Shown here piece by piece: positions 1 through 9,059 of a stretch of DNA of 19,753 nucleotides. The notes beneath the pieces were generated by a model that saw only the letters and a list, made by a program, of their open reading frames with translations, ran no database searches and was not told the DNA's origin. The position numbers were made by a program, and so were the translations under genes. Source of the stretch: Carex sylvatica (taxonomy: Eukaryota > Streptophyta > Magnoliopsida > Poales > Cyperaceae). The stretch covers positions 1 through 19,753 of the forward strand of contig CAXKVR010000656.1 of NCBI GenBank assembly GCA_964058845.1, read 5' to 3'. The stretch's first letter is position 1; each line of letters begins with the position of its first letter.

Positions 1-651
1 GCAACAACTGTGGCTGTAGGCAATCTGGTGACCAGCAAACAGTAACCGACATTTGTAAAAGGAGCAGCAGCTGGATTTGAACCAGAGCCAAGGCAGCAGC
101 CAGGACTAAACCAATCTGGTCAGCAGGTAGCAGTCAGAACTAAGTCACAAACAAAAGGAGAAGATCATTGTGAAGGTAAAAATGGTATTTTGAAAACTAG
201 CATGGGTAAGTGCAATATCTCAAATTTGAGCAAAAACAGGAAAAATGAAGGTTAGGTCGTTGACTCAGGTGCAACCAACCACATGACACATGTAAAAACT
301 GAATTAAAAATTATGTGCACTTCACATAAAATTGGAATCATTAATGCAAATGGAGAAGTTTATCATGTAGAAGGTGCAAGAGAAATTGTATTATCAAATC
401 AAATAAGGTTGAAAAATACACTTGTGGTTCCTTTCTTTACAACAAAACTGATATCTGTTAGCCAACTTACAAATGATCAAAATTGTGTTGTGCTTATGTT
501 CCCTGACCACTGTGTAATCCAGGATATTCTCACGAAAAGGATCATTGGCCATGGTACTAGACGGGATGAGTTGTATTACTTGGATGAAGTCAAAACTGGT
601 AGCAATTATATAGTAAGGGGAGATCATATATCTACTAAGAATAAAATTTAG
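1..651 (+). pseudogene. copia gag tail, protease and start of GAG-pre-integrase region
   Basis: From 61 the frame reads a Gln/Gly/Pro-rich linker (QQPGLNQSGQQ), then the aspartic protease signature VVDSGATNHMT, with the catalytic Asp codon at 262-264. The protease cleaves the polyprotein in virus-like particles. A TAA at 43-45 and a TAG at 253-255 interrupt it. The latter sits just before VVDSGAT, where the family usually has Trp, so TGG to TAG is likely. After the protease the frame stays open to a TAG at 649-651, immediately before the WHKRLGH motif. The ATG at 283 is simply the Met of the HMT motif, not a real start. No CCHC zinc knuckle is visible, so that part of gag lies outside the window or is lost. 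Confidence 0.88.
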
Positions 652-1790
652 GTATGGCATAAAAGACTAGGTCACCTGTCTTTTGGATACATGAAAAAGC
701 TTTTACCCGATTTATTTTTGCATTTAGATCCTAAAGATTTTGTTTGTGAAACTTGTATCCAATGTAAGAGTCATAGAACAACTTATTATAGTAGTCAAAA
801 TAAATGTAAGAATCCTTTTGATTTAATACATACAGATGTATGGGGACCATCTTCTATAATTTTCAAATCTGATTGTAGATGTTATATTTTCTTTATTGAT
901 AATTGCTCCAGAATGGCTTGACTCTATTTACTTAAAACAAAAGATGAGGTTTCTAAAGTTATTCAAGATTTTCATAAATTGGTAAAGACTCAATTTGAGA
1001 AAGAAATAAAAATCATAAGGAGCGATAATGGGACAGAATACTTGAACCAGATGGTACAAATTTTTTTTTAGAGAAAATGAGATTATTCATGAGACAACAT
1101 GTGTAGGAACACCTCAACAAAATGGCATTGCCGAACGAAAAAACAGACAGACATCTCCTTGAAATGATCCGACCACTACTACTTGAAAATAAAGTACCTC
1201 ATATGTTTTGGGATAATGCCCTTTCATTTGCTATATACCTCTCAAATCGTACACCCACAGGTGCAAATGATTATAAAAGCCTCATCCAAGTCCTATCATC
1301 TCATGTGACCATACCATATGTCTTAAATTTGCCTCCAAAAATATTTGGGTGTGTTGCTTATATCCATATACAAAAACCATTTCGCACAAAGTTAGAACTT
1401 AGGGTTGAAAAATGTATTTTTCTGGGAATGAGAGCAAATCAGAAAGGTTATAAATGCTATAATCCAGGTACTAGAAAATTCTATACTACCATGGATGTTA
1501 CTTTTTTAGAAAATGAGTCATTTTTTAACAAAATTCAAGATCCAATTCAGGAGGACAACAGTTATAATGAACCGGACTTTGATCTAACTTTTTTATCTGA
1601 TCCACTAGTAGCTGATTTGGGTCCAGCATCAGTGGATTCGGGTATAGACCCAGCAGTTGATTTAGGTCCAGATCTAGCAAATAACTCGAGTCCAGCAGCA
1701 GTTGACTCGGGTTTGAAAAATGATGAAGGTTCTGAGCAACAAAATCCAGCAGAAATATGTCAGTTGGGTCATTCACAAAAATGGAATTAA
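652..1790 (+). pseudogene. copia integrase (pre-integrase zinc finger plus DDE core), frameshifted
   Basis: The HHCC finger begins at WHKRLGH (His codons 658 and 673) with cysteines at 745, 754 and 763 (CETCIQC). The DDE catalytic residues that insert the cDNA all survive: Asp at 835 in HTDVWGP, Asp at 1024 in RSDNGTEY, and Glu at 1133 in GIAER, about 36 codons apart for the last pair as expected. Damage: a TGA at 919-921 in place of a usual Trp, a T-run at 1061-1069 across which the frame shifts, and a 4-bp tandem CAGA duplication at 1144-1151 that shifts it again. Downstream, KCIFLGM and YKCYNPGTRKFYTTMDV are the normal copia stretch after integrase. The acidic, Asp/Pro-rich tail at about 1550-1740 is the variable linker to RT. 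The ATG at 1122 is out of frame with the protein and is not a start. Confidence 0.9.
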
Positions 1791-2783
1791 GCCATGGATA
1801 GATCTTATTGAGGTAATACCACGAGAAGATAACAACGAGGTATATTCTTCTGAAACCCAGCCTAGATATTCTGTACGTGTTAATCGTAGCAAACCACCAA
1901 AAAGATACATCTCAGAAGATGGGACGAGTAAAGAAATAACATATTCAATTGCAAACTACACCTCAACTGAAAAATTGCCACAACCATTAAAGAATTTTGC
2001 AGACCAACTATCTTCTATCGCCATACCCAAAAAAGTTGAGGATGCCCTTAAAAGTAAAGAATGGACTAGAGCAATGACTATAAAAATGAAAGTCCTAGAA
2101 AAAAATTGTACATGGAAAATAGTTGATTTACCACCAGGAAAAAGAACAGTTGGTTTTAAATGGGTGTTTACAATCAAGTACAATACGGAGGGAAAAATTA
2201 AAAGATATAAAGCTAGGCTAGTGGAAAAATGGTATACACAAACCTATGGGGTTGACTTCCAGAAAACATTTTCTCTGGTTGCAAAATTAAATTCGATTCG
2301 AGTTTTATTATCCCTTGCAGCTAATTTTGACTGGCCATTACATCAATTTGATGTCAAAAATGCATTTCTTCATGGAGGCTTGGAAGAAGAAATTTACATG
2401 GAGCTGCCTCTCGGTTACAACCATATTGGATCGAAAAACAAAGTGTGTAAATTAGAAAAGACATTGTATGGTTTGAAACAGTCACCAAGAACATGGTTCG
2501 GAAGGTTTTGCAAGGCTATGAAAAACTATGGGTACAATCAAGGATATTCTGATCATACCATGTTCTTTAAAGGACTGAAGGTAAAATTGCAATTCTCATT
2601 ATCTATGTAGATGATATGATTATAACATGCGATGAAAAAGTTGAAATTGAGAAACTTCAAATGAAGCTGTCGAAAGAATTTGAAACAAAAAATTTGGGAG
2701 GTCTAAAATACTTTCTAGGAATTGAAGTATCACGATAAAAAAAATATATATTTCTCTCTCAAATAAAATACGTTCTTGATCTC
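1791..2783 (+). pseudogene. copia reverse transcriptase, frameshifted
   Basis: Conserved copia RT blocks appear in order: EWTRAM (about 2059), TVGFKWVFTIKY, YKARLVEKWYTQTYGVDF, HQFDVKNAFLHG (DVKNAFLHG at about 2350), LYGLKQSPR (about 2464), the catalytic YVDDM at 2604-2618, and YFLGIEVS at about 2709-2732. RT copies the genomic RNA into cDNA. The YVDD box sits in a different frame from the upstream half; a lost base in the A-run near 2570 accounts for this. A TAA at 2736-2738 closes the second frame before the frame continues into the RNase H half. Substitutions unusual for the family include EKW where AKG is normal before YTQ, and KTFSLVAK where ETFAPVAK is normal, in line with relaxed selection. 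The frame change from integrase lies in the variable linker between about 1720 and 1790. Confidence 0.92.
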
Positions 2784-3560
2784 TTGGCCGAAACTGGCAT
2801 GTTAGATTGTAAACTGGTTAGTACCCCAATGGAACAAAATGTGAAGTTTGAGATTTGTCCTGACCAATGTCCTACGAACAAAGAAAAATACCAAATGTTA
2901 GTTGGAAAATTAATATATCTGTCACATATTAGCCCTGACATAACTTATGCAGTGGAAGTAGTAAGTCAATTCATGCATAATCCAAGTGAAGATCTCATGG
3001 GAGCTGTCACACGTATCTTACGATATTTGAAGGGGACACCCGGCAAAGGAATCAAATTTGAGAAGAATAGACATACAAAGATTGAAGGATATACAGATGC
3101 AGATTGGGCAGAAAATATCATGGATAGGAAATCAACGTCGGGTTACTTTACTTTCGTTGGGGGGGACTTGGTAACATGGAGAAGTAAGAAGCAAAATGTA
3201 GTCGCCTTATCTAGTGCTGAAGCCGAATTTAGAGGCATAGTGAAAGGGATTTGCGAACTATTATGGCTACGAAAAATGATCAATGAATTAGAACTGGGAA
3301 CGAAAAATGAGATGAAGTTGTATTGTGACAATAAGGCTGCAATTGACATTTCACATAATCCAGTGCAACATGACAGGACAAAACATATAGAGGCAGACAG
3401 ACACTTTATTAAAGAAAAACTTAATTCTCACATTATTTCTCTTCCCTTTGTTAGATCAACAGAACAGGTGGTCGATATTTTAACTAAGGCGGTAGCGACT
3501 AAACTGTTTGAAGAAATGCTGGAGAAGATCGGAATGGTAGACATTTACGTACCCTCGTGA
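2784..3560 (+). pseudogene. copia RT thumb/connection and RNase H domain
   Basis: This is the longest undamaged stretch of the element and ends at its natural TGA. It opens with the post-RT connection (VSTPMEQN, YQMLVGKLIYLSHISPDI). The RNase H core follows: YTDADWA with Asp codon at 3096, SSAEAEF with Glu codon at 3219, and YCDNKAAI with Asp codon at 3327, then HDRTKHIEADRHFIKEKL. RNase H removes RNA from the RNA:DNA hybrid. The C-terminus (DILTKA, EKIGMVDIY) is the usual copia end. The ATG at 2784 is internal to the original polyprotein (AETGML), not a start. The stop is followed after one base by the polypurine tract and LTR. Confidence 0.93.
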
Positions 3561-3567
3561 GGGGGAG
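3559..3567 (+). other. Polypurine tract of the copia element
   Basis: GAGGGGGAG directly abuts the TG that opens the 3' LTR and overlaps the pol stop codon. It is the primer site for plus-strand cDNA synthesis in LTR retrotransposons. Confidence 0.85.
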
Positions 3568-3924
3568 TGTTAAGATTACACTCGGTTCCAGCATAACTTG
3601 GGGATCAAGCCGAATTCTCTAGAAGATCTATATCTACTCAAAAGAAGGAAAGAAGAAATTGAAGGATATCAATTATATCTAGTGAAATAGGCAATAGATA
3701 ATATTTGATTATTTGTCATTATTCTAAGGATTTATTTCCATGTTTAGCATGATATACAAAATATTTTTGAATTGATAAATAGGCATGTAAGAGCTGTGTA
3801 ATTCAATTAAGAAAGAAAAGAGATAAAAATAAGGAAGGGAAGGGAGATTCATGAGAGTCTTGTGTTCTTGAGTTGTTTTATTATTTTTGACAATTCTATT
3901 ATTATTCTTGACACTTTTGCAACA
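3568..3924 (+). repeat. 3' LTR of the copia element (about 357 bp)
   Basis: The LTR begins TGTTAAGATTACAC right after the polypurine tract. The best end is ...TTTTGCAACA at 3924, giving matching TGTT/AACA termini. A TATA-like GATAAATAGG at 3774-3783 would serve as the element's promoter, and the purine-rich stretch after it (about 3811-3850) would be R/U5. The 3' boundary is chosen from the terminal dinucleotide and the inverted tetranucleotide only, because the 5' LTR is not in the window to compare. The following five bases are acgtt, the predicted target duplication. Confidence 0.75.
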
Positions 3925-4225
3925 ACGTTAATGTTATTTAATTGCGATGTTAAAATATATTAATAATTAATGTTGATTTTCACTAAAACATTATTTTGAT
4001 AATAATTAGTGAAATAACCAACTTTTAATTCTGAGTTTTGCGAGCAATAGTAAATATGATCCGTCTGTCTCAATATCTATTGATCTACTTCTAAACTATT
4101 ATATTTCATATACGCTATAGCATTTTATTAATACATAAATATGTAATAATGCCATATATAAGAGTTCATTAAAGAAATACTACATACATAATAGAAATGA
4201 TTTTTTGACCTTCACAAAATGAATC
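3925..4225. other. No gene seen; AT-rich flank of the copia insertion
   Basis: Low-complexity AT-rich sequence with stops in all frames. Around 4060-4095 it loosely resembles one end of a Stowaway-type MITE (GTCTGTCTCAATATC), but no matching inverted end was found. Confidence 0.5.
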
Positions 4226-5241
4226 TGTCACACTCCAGATTTTTACCAGAGCGTGATTATAACATCATCGCACTTTTTTCTTGGTCCGTCAACCTACGTC
4301 GTTAATAAAAAAAAAGAAAACAAATAACAAAACAGAGTCAGCTACAAAATCCAGTAACTAATTATTTAACGATGTGCTTCTCTATAATTGACTTAATTTA
4401 ACAACCATTCAAATAGACCAGATTAATCCACACAAATACCATCAAATTATGCACGCATATTTAACCAGCAATAGCACGTCGGTCTAGGTTATCCATAAAA
4501 CCAGTCACATCATATTCACACATGTGTAACTCCTGTCACAGGTGATTCCCACATTCTCATAACACAATTCCTTAAACTGCCAATCCAATGGAAAATCTAT
4601 CCAACATTGGAAGACCGCCAACTCGCTGAGAAGTCCAACTAACAGCGGGAGGCTACAATCACATATCAAATTCTAACCTCAGACTCGCTATCCCGTTAAA
4701 TATGCCATCATAATTCAATATGCAACAGCAATATCAATATTCAAATCAACTATACAAAACGAAAATACATATTATAAAGAAGTCCGATTACCTAGTAGAG
4801 AGATCTTCAGAATTTCAAATCGAATTGCAACAATAATTTAAAATCACTACGACATAGTCAGAATTCAATCAGACATACAACCGAATAATCATTGATATCA
4901 CCAATTTATTTGTAAAACACTTCTTTCATTTTAATATCTCTCTTTTTGTGGATGCGGAGCAAAAAAAAAAAGGGGAGCCAGATAGTATCTATGTGAGTCT
5001 AATTTGGGTATGAAAATTTATAAGAGAGAAATTAAAATGGAGAACGGTTAAGACAAAGAGATGCGGCAGTAATAAAATGAAATAAAGGGGTGCTGTTCAA
5101 ACAGAGAGATTTATTTACATGAGTTCAATTTTAAGGATAACCGCCTAAAGGCGTCTTTTCCTTTATTTTAAATATTTATTTTATCTCTCCTCCTTATTAA
5201 GGAGCTTAAAGTCTAGATCCTGCAATGGTCCTGATTTACAT
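4226..5241 (+). repeat. Possible solo LTR of a Ty3-type element (weak)
   Basis: The segment opens with TGTCACACTCC, an opening common in plant Ty3/gypsy LTRs, and a TG...CA unit could end at ...CTGATTTACA near 5241. Inside it is AT-rich and non-coding, with a purine-rich patch at about 4966-5110. The expected 5-bp target duplication is absent: GAATC precedes the start but does not follow the end. Either the end is wrong, the element is truncated, or this is not an LTR. It carries no recognisable gene. Confidence 0.25.
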
Positions 5242-5499
5242 GCTATAAATTCGGATTGAATCTGAACCCCCCAATCAAGTAATATGTCTTTCTTTAATTA
5301 AATATATCCTTAATATGTGTAGAAGTCTAACTTTAGTTAAAATTTGACCCGCAACATGTATCGTCACACATATTACCACATGTTCTTTCGTTTTGCACCG
5401 TTGAATTTGAATCAAAAATCGTGCAGATTAAATCCAACGAGCGTAATTTTTTTCGCTGGAGTTGGTGTCTCTTTCCCTGCAATTTTCTTTTTCCCGTCT

Positions 5500-5840
5500 C
5501 CCTCCCTGATCCCTTCCCCGCTCCTTCCCAAAAAAGAAAAGAAAAACCCTAGAGCGAGAGGAGGAGAGCGAACGACGATTATCTTCGGATAATCCTTTCT
5601 TCTACATGTAAAGAAAAAACCCTCCGCCATTTTCTTCGTTCTCTCTCTCGGTAGAGCACCGAACCCCAAACCTCCGCTCTCTCTTTCTCTTACCCAAGTA
5701 TTGAGAACAACTCTCTCTCTCTGATCCGGAGCACCGAGCACAAACCCTCCTCCGTTGTCTCTCTCTCTGAGGACTGAAAACCCTAACCCTAGAGCAAAAA
5801 TCGAAGAGGCAATGCAAATAACTTCTTTAAAGACGGTAAC
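5500..5840 (+). promoter_or_regulatory. CT-rich, telo-box leader resembling the 5' end of a housekeeping gene
   Basis: The stretch is strongly pyrimidine-rich on the + strand, with several (CT)n runs between 5640 and 5770, and holds two telo boxes: AAACCCTAG at 5544-5552 and AAACCCTAA at 5778-5786. Telo boxes and CT-rich leaders are typical of plant genes for translation and other growth-related functions. A TATA-like TATAAAT lies near 5245. The first ATG after the leader, at 5812, could start an 8-codon exon (MQITSLKT) ending at a donor GT at 5836; no downstream exon fits, so the gene body is missing or unrecognised. Long open frames on the minus strand here are by-products of the simple repeats. 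Confidence 0.45.
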
Positions 5841-6523
5841 TAGCATCTCATTGCGACTTTTTTAGATATATCCGCCTCTTATTTCTTCCTGTCGTTTCAA
5901 TTTTATTTCACCCTTACTTTCGCCTCTGATTTCCAGTAATTATTTCAATTTTATTTCTTTCCATTATTTCTTTCTTAGTACTGATACTCTTTAGGCGTTA
6001 CAACAATTCAAAAGAATAATGGTAGTAGTAGCCTGGGAAAGAAATAAAGTCTCTCATAAATCACGATTTTCTTTTTTGAACTGTATATGGCAGATCTTGA
6101 ATTACCAAAATAAAATTAGTTGATGACACAAATTGAGTGAGTAATCACATAAGATTTTGAACTCACAGCAACTAATAAATGACTAAGATCCTTGCGAGGA
6201 GTCGTACGAGTGTACACATCATTTTTCATGAACAAACTTCCATCTAATGATTATTTTTCTATTATTTTTATTAAATAACAATTTATTAAATTAGTTACCT
6301 GAAAGCTGGTATTCGAAGGAAACAATTGATCTATAAATTCTTTTGTATTATACATAGTACTCTCATTGTTTATTAAGAATCCTCAATTTTAGTACCTTTC
6401 TGTCAGAATAATTTTCAGTACCTGTCTAATTCCTAATTTCAAACTCAAAATGTGCTTCTGTTGTTATAAATTCAAAGTTTGAACTGAAGCTGATAATTAA
6501 GATTCTACTGGTACAACTTAGGA
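5841..6523. other. No gene seen; intron-like AT-rich sequence
   Basis: T-rich, stop-filled sequence follows the possible leader exon. I see no exon, repeat boundary or transposon end. Confidence 0.5.
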
Positions 6524-6588
6524 AAAATGAGTAGTAGACATTTGGTGGGAAAAAGATTCTTATCTAACCAGATGTAGTTGTATCACAG

Positions 6589-6746
6589 GCTGAAAGCAGG
6601 TGTGCACTTGTGTACGGTCAGATGAATGAGCCTCCTGGTGCCCGTGCTCGTGTTGTCTAACTGGTCTGACTGTCACTGAGCACTTCCGTGATGCTGAAGG
6701 TCAAGATGTGCTTCTCTTTATCGACAATATTTCCCGTTTTACTCAG
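6589..6746 (+). pseudogene. ATPB: Exon fragment of nuclear mitochondrial ATP synthase subunit beta
   Basis: The exon translates to a core segment of the F1 beta subunit: [17 protein letters not shown], then after a frameshift [18 protein letters not shown] and IDN. This includes the Walker B strand (LLFID) of the catalytic nucleotide site. AEGQD and TEHFRD match the mitochondrial, not the chloroplast, isoform. It is bounded by a proper acceptor (...ATCACAG) and donor (GTTC). The intact exon should be 159 bp (53 codons); this one is 158 bp, with one G lost in the GTTGTCTAA region near 6654-6657. The usual NIFRF reads NISRF here. Retained intron borders show a DNA-level copy. No other exon of the gene is present apart from 15 bp of the next one. 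Confidence 0.92.
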
Positions 6747-7038
6747 GTTCTTTTTTTCTTAACCTGGATTTATTTATTTTGTACATGTATCTGATCTATA
6801 TGCACCGTTTTAGGATTATGTATTTTACAAAATAAAATAAGCACTTTATGATTTGAAATTCGGTAATAAGGAAATTGGTTAACCCAAGTTCACAAAATTT
6901 TCAGTGAATTTGCCGAATTTCTGTTTTTTCGTCAATCTCTGTTGGAATGATGTGTAACGGTTTAACTTGCTTTCGTATCTGTTCCTCTTGGGCAACTTGA
7001 ATGATCTTTTGAATAATTTATTTTTGACTGAAATATAG

Positions 7039-7053
7039 GCAAATTCAGAGGTT
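7039..7053 (+). pseudogene. ATPB: First 15 bp of the next ATP synthase beta exon
   Basis: After a 292-bp intron (6747-7038, GT...ATAG) the sequence reads Ala-Asn-Ser-Glu-Val, the residues that follow RFTQ in mitochondrial ATP synthase beta. It then switches abruptly to unrelated DNA that starts with the 13-bp repeat. The short match alone would be weak; its position right after an intron following the previous exon makes it convincing. Confidence 0.82.
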
Positions 7054-7134
7054 AAAATGAGTAGTACCTAGATTAATGAATAGTGCAATTTACTTGAACT
7101 TGATACCTTATAGACGGAGAATAGCAATAGGTTG

Positions 7135-7202
7135 GTAGAAATTGGAGATAACAACAAGATTACAAAAAGTAGAAATTGGAGATAACAACAAGATTACAAA
7201 AA
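7135..7202 (+). repeat. Perfect 34-bp tandem duplication
   Basis: Two identical 34-bp units (7135-7168 and 7169-7202), each beginning GTAGAAATTGGAGATAACAA, lie head to tail with no mismatch. Perfect identity points to a recent local duplication. No coding potential is seen. Confidence 0.92.
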
Positions 7203-7566
7203 ATCGAAAGAGAAAAATTCATGGCAAATTGCTGGTTTAAAATTTGTATCAGGATTTGTATTTAATTGCATATTGGTGTTGGTTTCAATCTTGATATCTA
7301 ACTAGAACAAATTATGAAGGTTTTGGTGAACCTGTAAAAACACTTGAATAATAACAGTTATTGTCAGTCTTTAGTTGAACCATTTATTTGTACTATTACT
7401 TGAATAATAATAGCTATTTTCAGAGCATTAAATGCAAAGGGAATAGCATATCAGAGCATTTAATTGCTTGTTAAGTTCAAATCAGGAATCATATTACCGT
7501 ATCAGATGGAAACAATGCATAAAACTGATGTCGTGATGATGAAATGGGGACTGATATGCATATAAA
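7203..7566. other. No gene seen
   Basis: AT-rich sequence with stops in all frames. A short repeated phrase (TTGAATAATAA ... ATTTTCAGAGCATT) is present but forms no element I recognise. Confidence 0.45.
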
Positions 7567-7718
7567 CCGGTACTGGTATGCATAGGAACCGGTACTAATA
7601 CAATTCAGACCTGGTACAATACCGAAAAAGACACAACATGGTGAACTGGTACGGGAAGACCCGATACTGGTATGATACGGACCTGGTACAATTTGAAGAC
7701 ACGGTACTGGTACGGTTC
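7567..7718. repeat. Degenerate GGTAC / ACTGGTA repeat cluster
   Basis: The hexamer-like core (A/C)C(C/T)GGTAC recurs at irregular spacing about eight times in 150 bp, including ACCGGTACTGGTA, ACCGGTACTAAT and two copies of GACCTGGTACAAT. The core is nearly palindromic, so it appears on both strands. A minus-strand open frame through it has Tyr/Ser/Pro-rich, repetitive composition and is not a convincing protein. Similar motifs recur at about 7876-7912 and inside the retroinsert at 11902-12177. Confidence 0.6.
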
Positions 7719-7895
7719 TGGAATAACATGGCATGTGCTGGAGGTGGATTTCATATCTATTGATCCAACTTACATTTTGTTATTTTCAGTCATTTTAAAT
7801 TGTTAGGGACTTTTCTGCTTTCTTGGAATCTTTTTCTTCTTTGTGAGCTCAATGTATTAGTATAAGGGACTGCGTACCAGTACCAGTAGAGTATG

Positions 7896-8224
7896 ACAAA
7901 GTGGTACTGATAGATGCTTCAAGGGAAGTGTCTAAAAGAGCGGGATGGGGTGCAGCATTCTTCGATTGAAGGGACATCTGAAGGAAGTGTGGGGAGGACA
8001 AATTGATGGACCAAAGTTTCTTCACATGGGAAGCATGAATCACTGTGAGAGGCCTAGGATAGTTTATTTTTCCTTCTACTGTTAATTATTCTTTTCAGTA
8101 CGACTATGTTTGAATTAATTTCAATGTACTTTTTCTTTTCAAGTAGAAGATGTAATGTAGGCGATGTAACAGTACGTACTTTCTTATCAATACAAATGCC
8201 CAAGGGATTCTCATAAAAAAAAAA
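7896..8224 (+). mobile_element. Probable LINE 3' remnant with RNase H-like start and A-tail
   Basis: A frame from about 7896 reads VVLIDASREVSKRAGWGAAF followed by FD, resembling the first strand of the RNase H domain found at the C-terminus of some plant LINE ORF2 proteins (the D-[AG]-S...GWGA pattern). It hits stops soon after. About 250 bp on, the 3' end has a small hairpin (ATGCCC-AA-GGGAT, 8196-8208) and then 10 A residues (8215-8224), the arrangement of a LINE 3' end. No target duplication was found, and the protein match is short, so the call is tentative. Confidence 0.42.
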
Positions 8225-8502
8225 GTATTGGGCTCTTTGTATTTATTTTATTTTAAAAATGTATTTGATTCTTGTATGTTTATTGCTAATAAAGTAAAAA
8301 AAATCCTAATATGAGAAAAATAAGAAAAAACTGAAGCAGTACCCACCTTGAAATTATTTTTAACTAATATATGAAAAATTACAACTTATAGTTACAAGAA
8401 ACATAAAAACTTTAAAAGCATATTAATTTTTTTAACAATTTTATTAATAAAAATAATTGTATAATATTCCGTGACAAACAAACAGACTTTTATAATATAA
8501 CT

Positions 8503-8530
8503 CCGTTGCAACGCACGGGCACGATACTAG
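8503..8530 (+). mobile_element. Helitron 3' terminus, + strand
   Basis: CCGTTGCAACGCACGG (8503-8518) forms the imperfect short hairpin seen just inside Helitron 3' ends. It is followed by GCACGATACTAG ending in CTAG at 8530, with T as the next host base, as expected for insertion between A and T. The same pattern occurs independently at 16106-16135, which supports it. The element body lies to the left. A 5' end starting with TC was not identified, so its length and contents are unknown. Confidence 0.72.
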
Positions 8531-8638
8531 TAAATGATTATAGACATAAATAATAAAATATAAAACCGGTTATATTATATTCCCAGCGGTTACTTCTTTT
8601 GTCATTTTAAAATGAATAACCGAAATATAATATATTAA

Positions 8639-9059
8639 GAGTAGAACTAGGGTGTTCTTAAGCTCACCAAGGTATTTGGTGAGCTTAAGTGCTTAACTTC
8701 AAAATATATCAAATTGGTTTTAAATAATAAATTTGAACTGTTGGAACTCGCCTACCTTACGGGTGATGCATCTACATGTGAAAATTTTAAACATTCGAAT
8801 TAATTTGTTATAAAGTCAATCGGTCGAAATTATAAGGTCAATAAATTAATTTTAGTGCATTCATTTTTTTAACGTCTTTTGACCGCTTCACTTTATATTA
8901 AATTAATTCGAATGTTTAAAATTTTCACATGTAAACGTATCACTCGTAAGGTAGGTAGATTTCAACAGTTCAAATTCGTTATTTAAAATCAATTTGATGG
9001 ATTTTGGAGTTAAGTTCATCAAACACCTTGGTGAGTTTAAGAACACCATAGTTCTACTC
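8639..9059. mobile_element. 421-bp fold-back MITE flanked by TTAA
   Basis: The ends GAGTAGAACTA and TAGTTCTACTC are inverted copies, and the inverted similarity continues about 200 bp inward on each side, leaving a loop of roughly 40 bp around 8835-8875. TTAA stands directly outside both ends (8635-8638, 9060-9063), either as a 4-bp target duplication or as part of the inverted repeat. Near the left end a perfect 14-bp hairpin is nested (CTTAAGCTCACCAA, loop GGTAT, 8657-8689), with a G:U-compatible counterpart at the right end (9010-9040). There is no coding capacity; mobility would depend on a transposase elsewhere. I do not recognise the family. Confidence 0.85.

Larger units (their letters stand above)
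1..3924 (+). mobile_element. Ty1/copia LTR retrotransposon, 3' portion, decayed
   Basis: Protein remnants run in the copia order protease, integrase, reverse transcriptase, RNase H, followed by a polypurine tract and a 3' LTR. Integrase lying before RT separates this from Ty3/gypsy elements. The 5' LTR, primer-binding site and most of gag lie left of the window, so age from LTR divergence and the target duplication cannot be read. The reading frame is broken by stops at 43, 253, 649, 919 and 2736 and by frame changes near 1061-1069, 1144-1151, about 1720-1790 and about 2570-2576, so this copy cannot encode a polyprotein. Most family motifs remain recognisable, which suggests moderate rather than great age. 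I did not assign a copia lineage. Confidence 0.95.
6524..7066 (+). repeat. Filler-type insertion between 13-bp direct repeats
   Basis: AAAATGAGTAGTA occurs perfectly at 6524-6536 and again at 7054-7066. The 517 bp between them end, at the right, in the middle of an ATP synthase beta exon: its reading GCAAATTCAGAGGTT (7039-7053) stops exactly where the repeat begins. The insert therefore fits a piece of the ATP synthase gene placed into a site whose sequence was duplicated on insertion. No terminal inverted repeats, A-tail or transposon ends are visible on the insert. Insertions of ectopic genomic DNA flanked by duplications are known from double-strand-break repair in plants. Confidence 0.8.

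Noticed and set aside
1..10. GCAACAACTG at the window start resembles the LTR end at 3919-3927 and suggested a 5' LTR border
   Set aside because: No primer-binding site follows and the sequence soon reads as gag linker, so the short match is coincidence.
4054..4095. Stowaway-like MITE end (GTCTGTCTCAATATC)
   Set aside because: No inverted partner or TA duplication was found nearby; one weak end is not enough.
4076..4105. Possible 5' terminus of the + strand Helitron (TCTACTTCTAAACTATTATA)
   Set aside because: It begins with TC after A but matches no confident Helitron 5' consensus and overlaps the Stowaway-like stretch.
5412..5846. 144-codon minus-strand open frame across the CT-rich leader
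   Set aside because: Its Arg/Glu/Gly-rich composition is the direct result of GA repeats on the minus strand; no domain, and the + strand features (telo boxes, leader) explain the region better.
7489..7734. 81-codon minus-strand frame rich in Ser, Tyr, Pro and Val
   Set aside because: It reads through the GGTAC repeat cluster; the repeated peptide words come from the DNA repeat.
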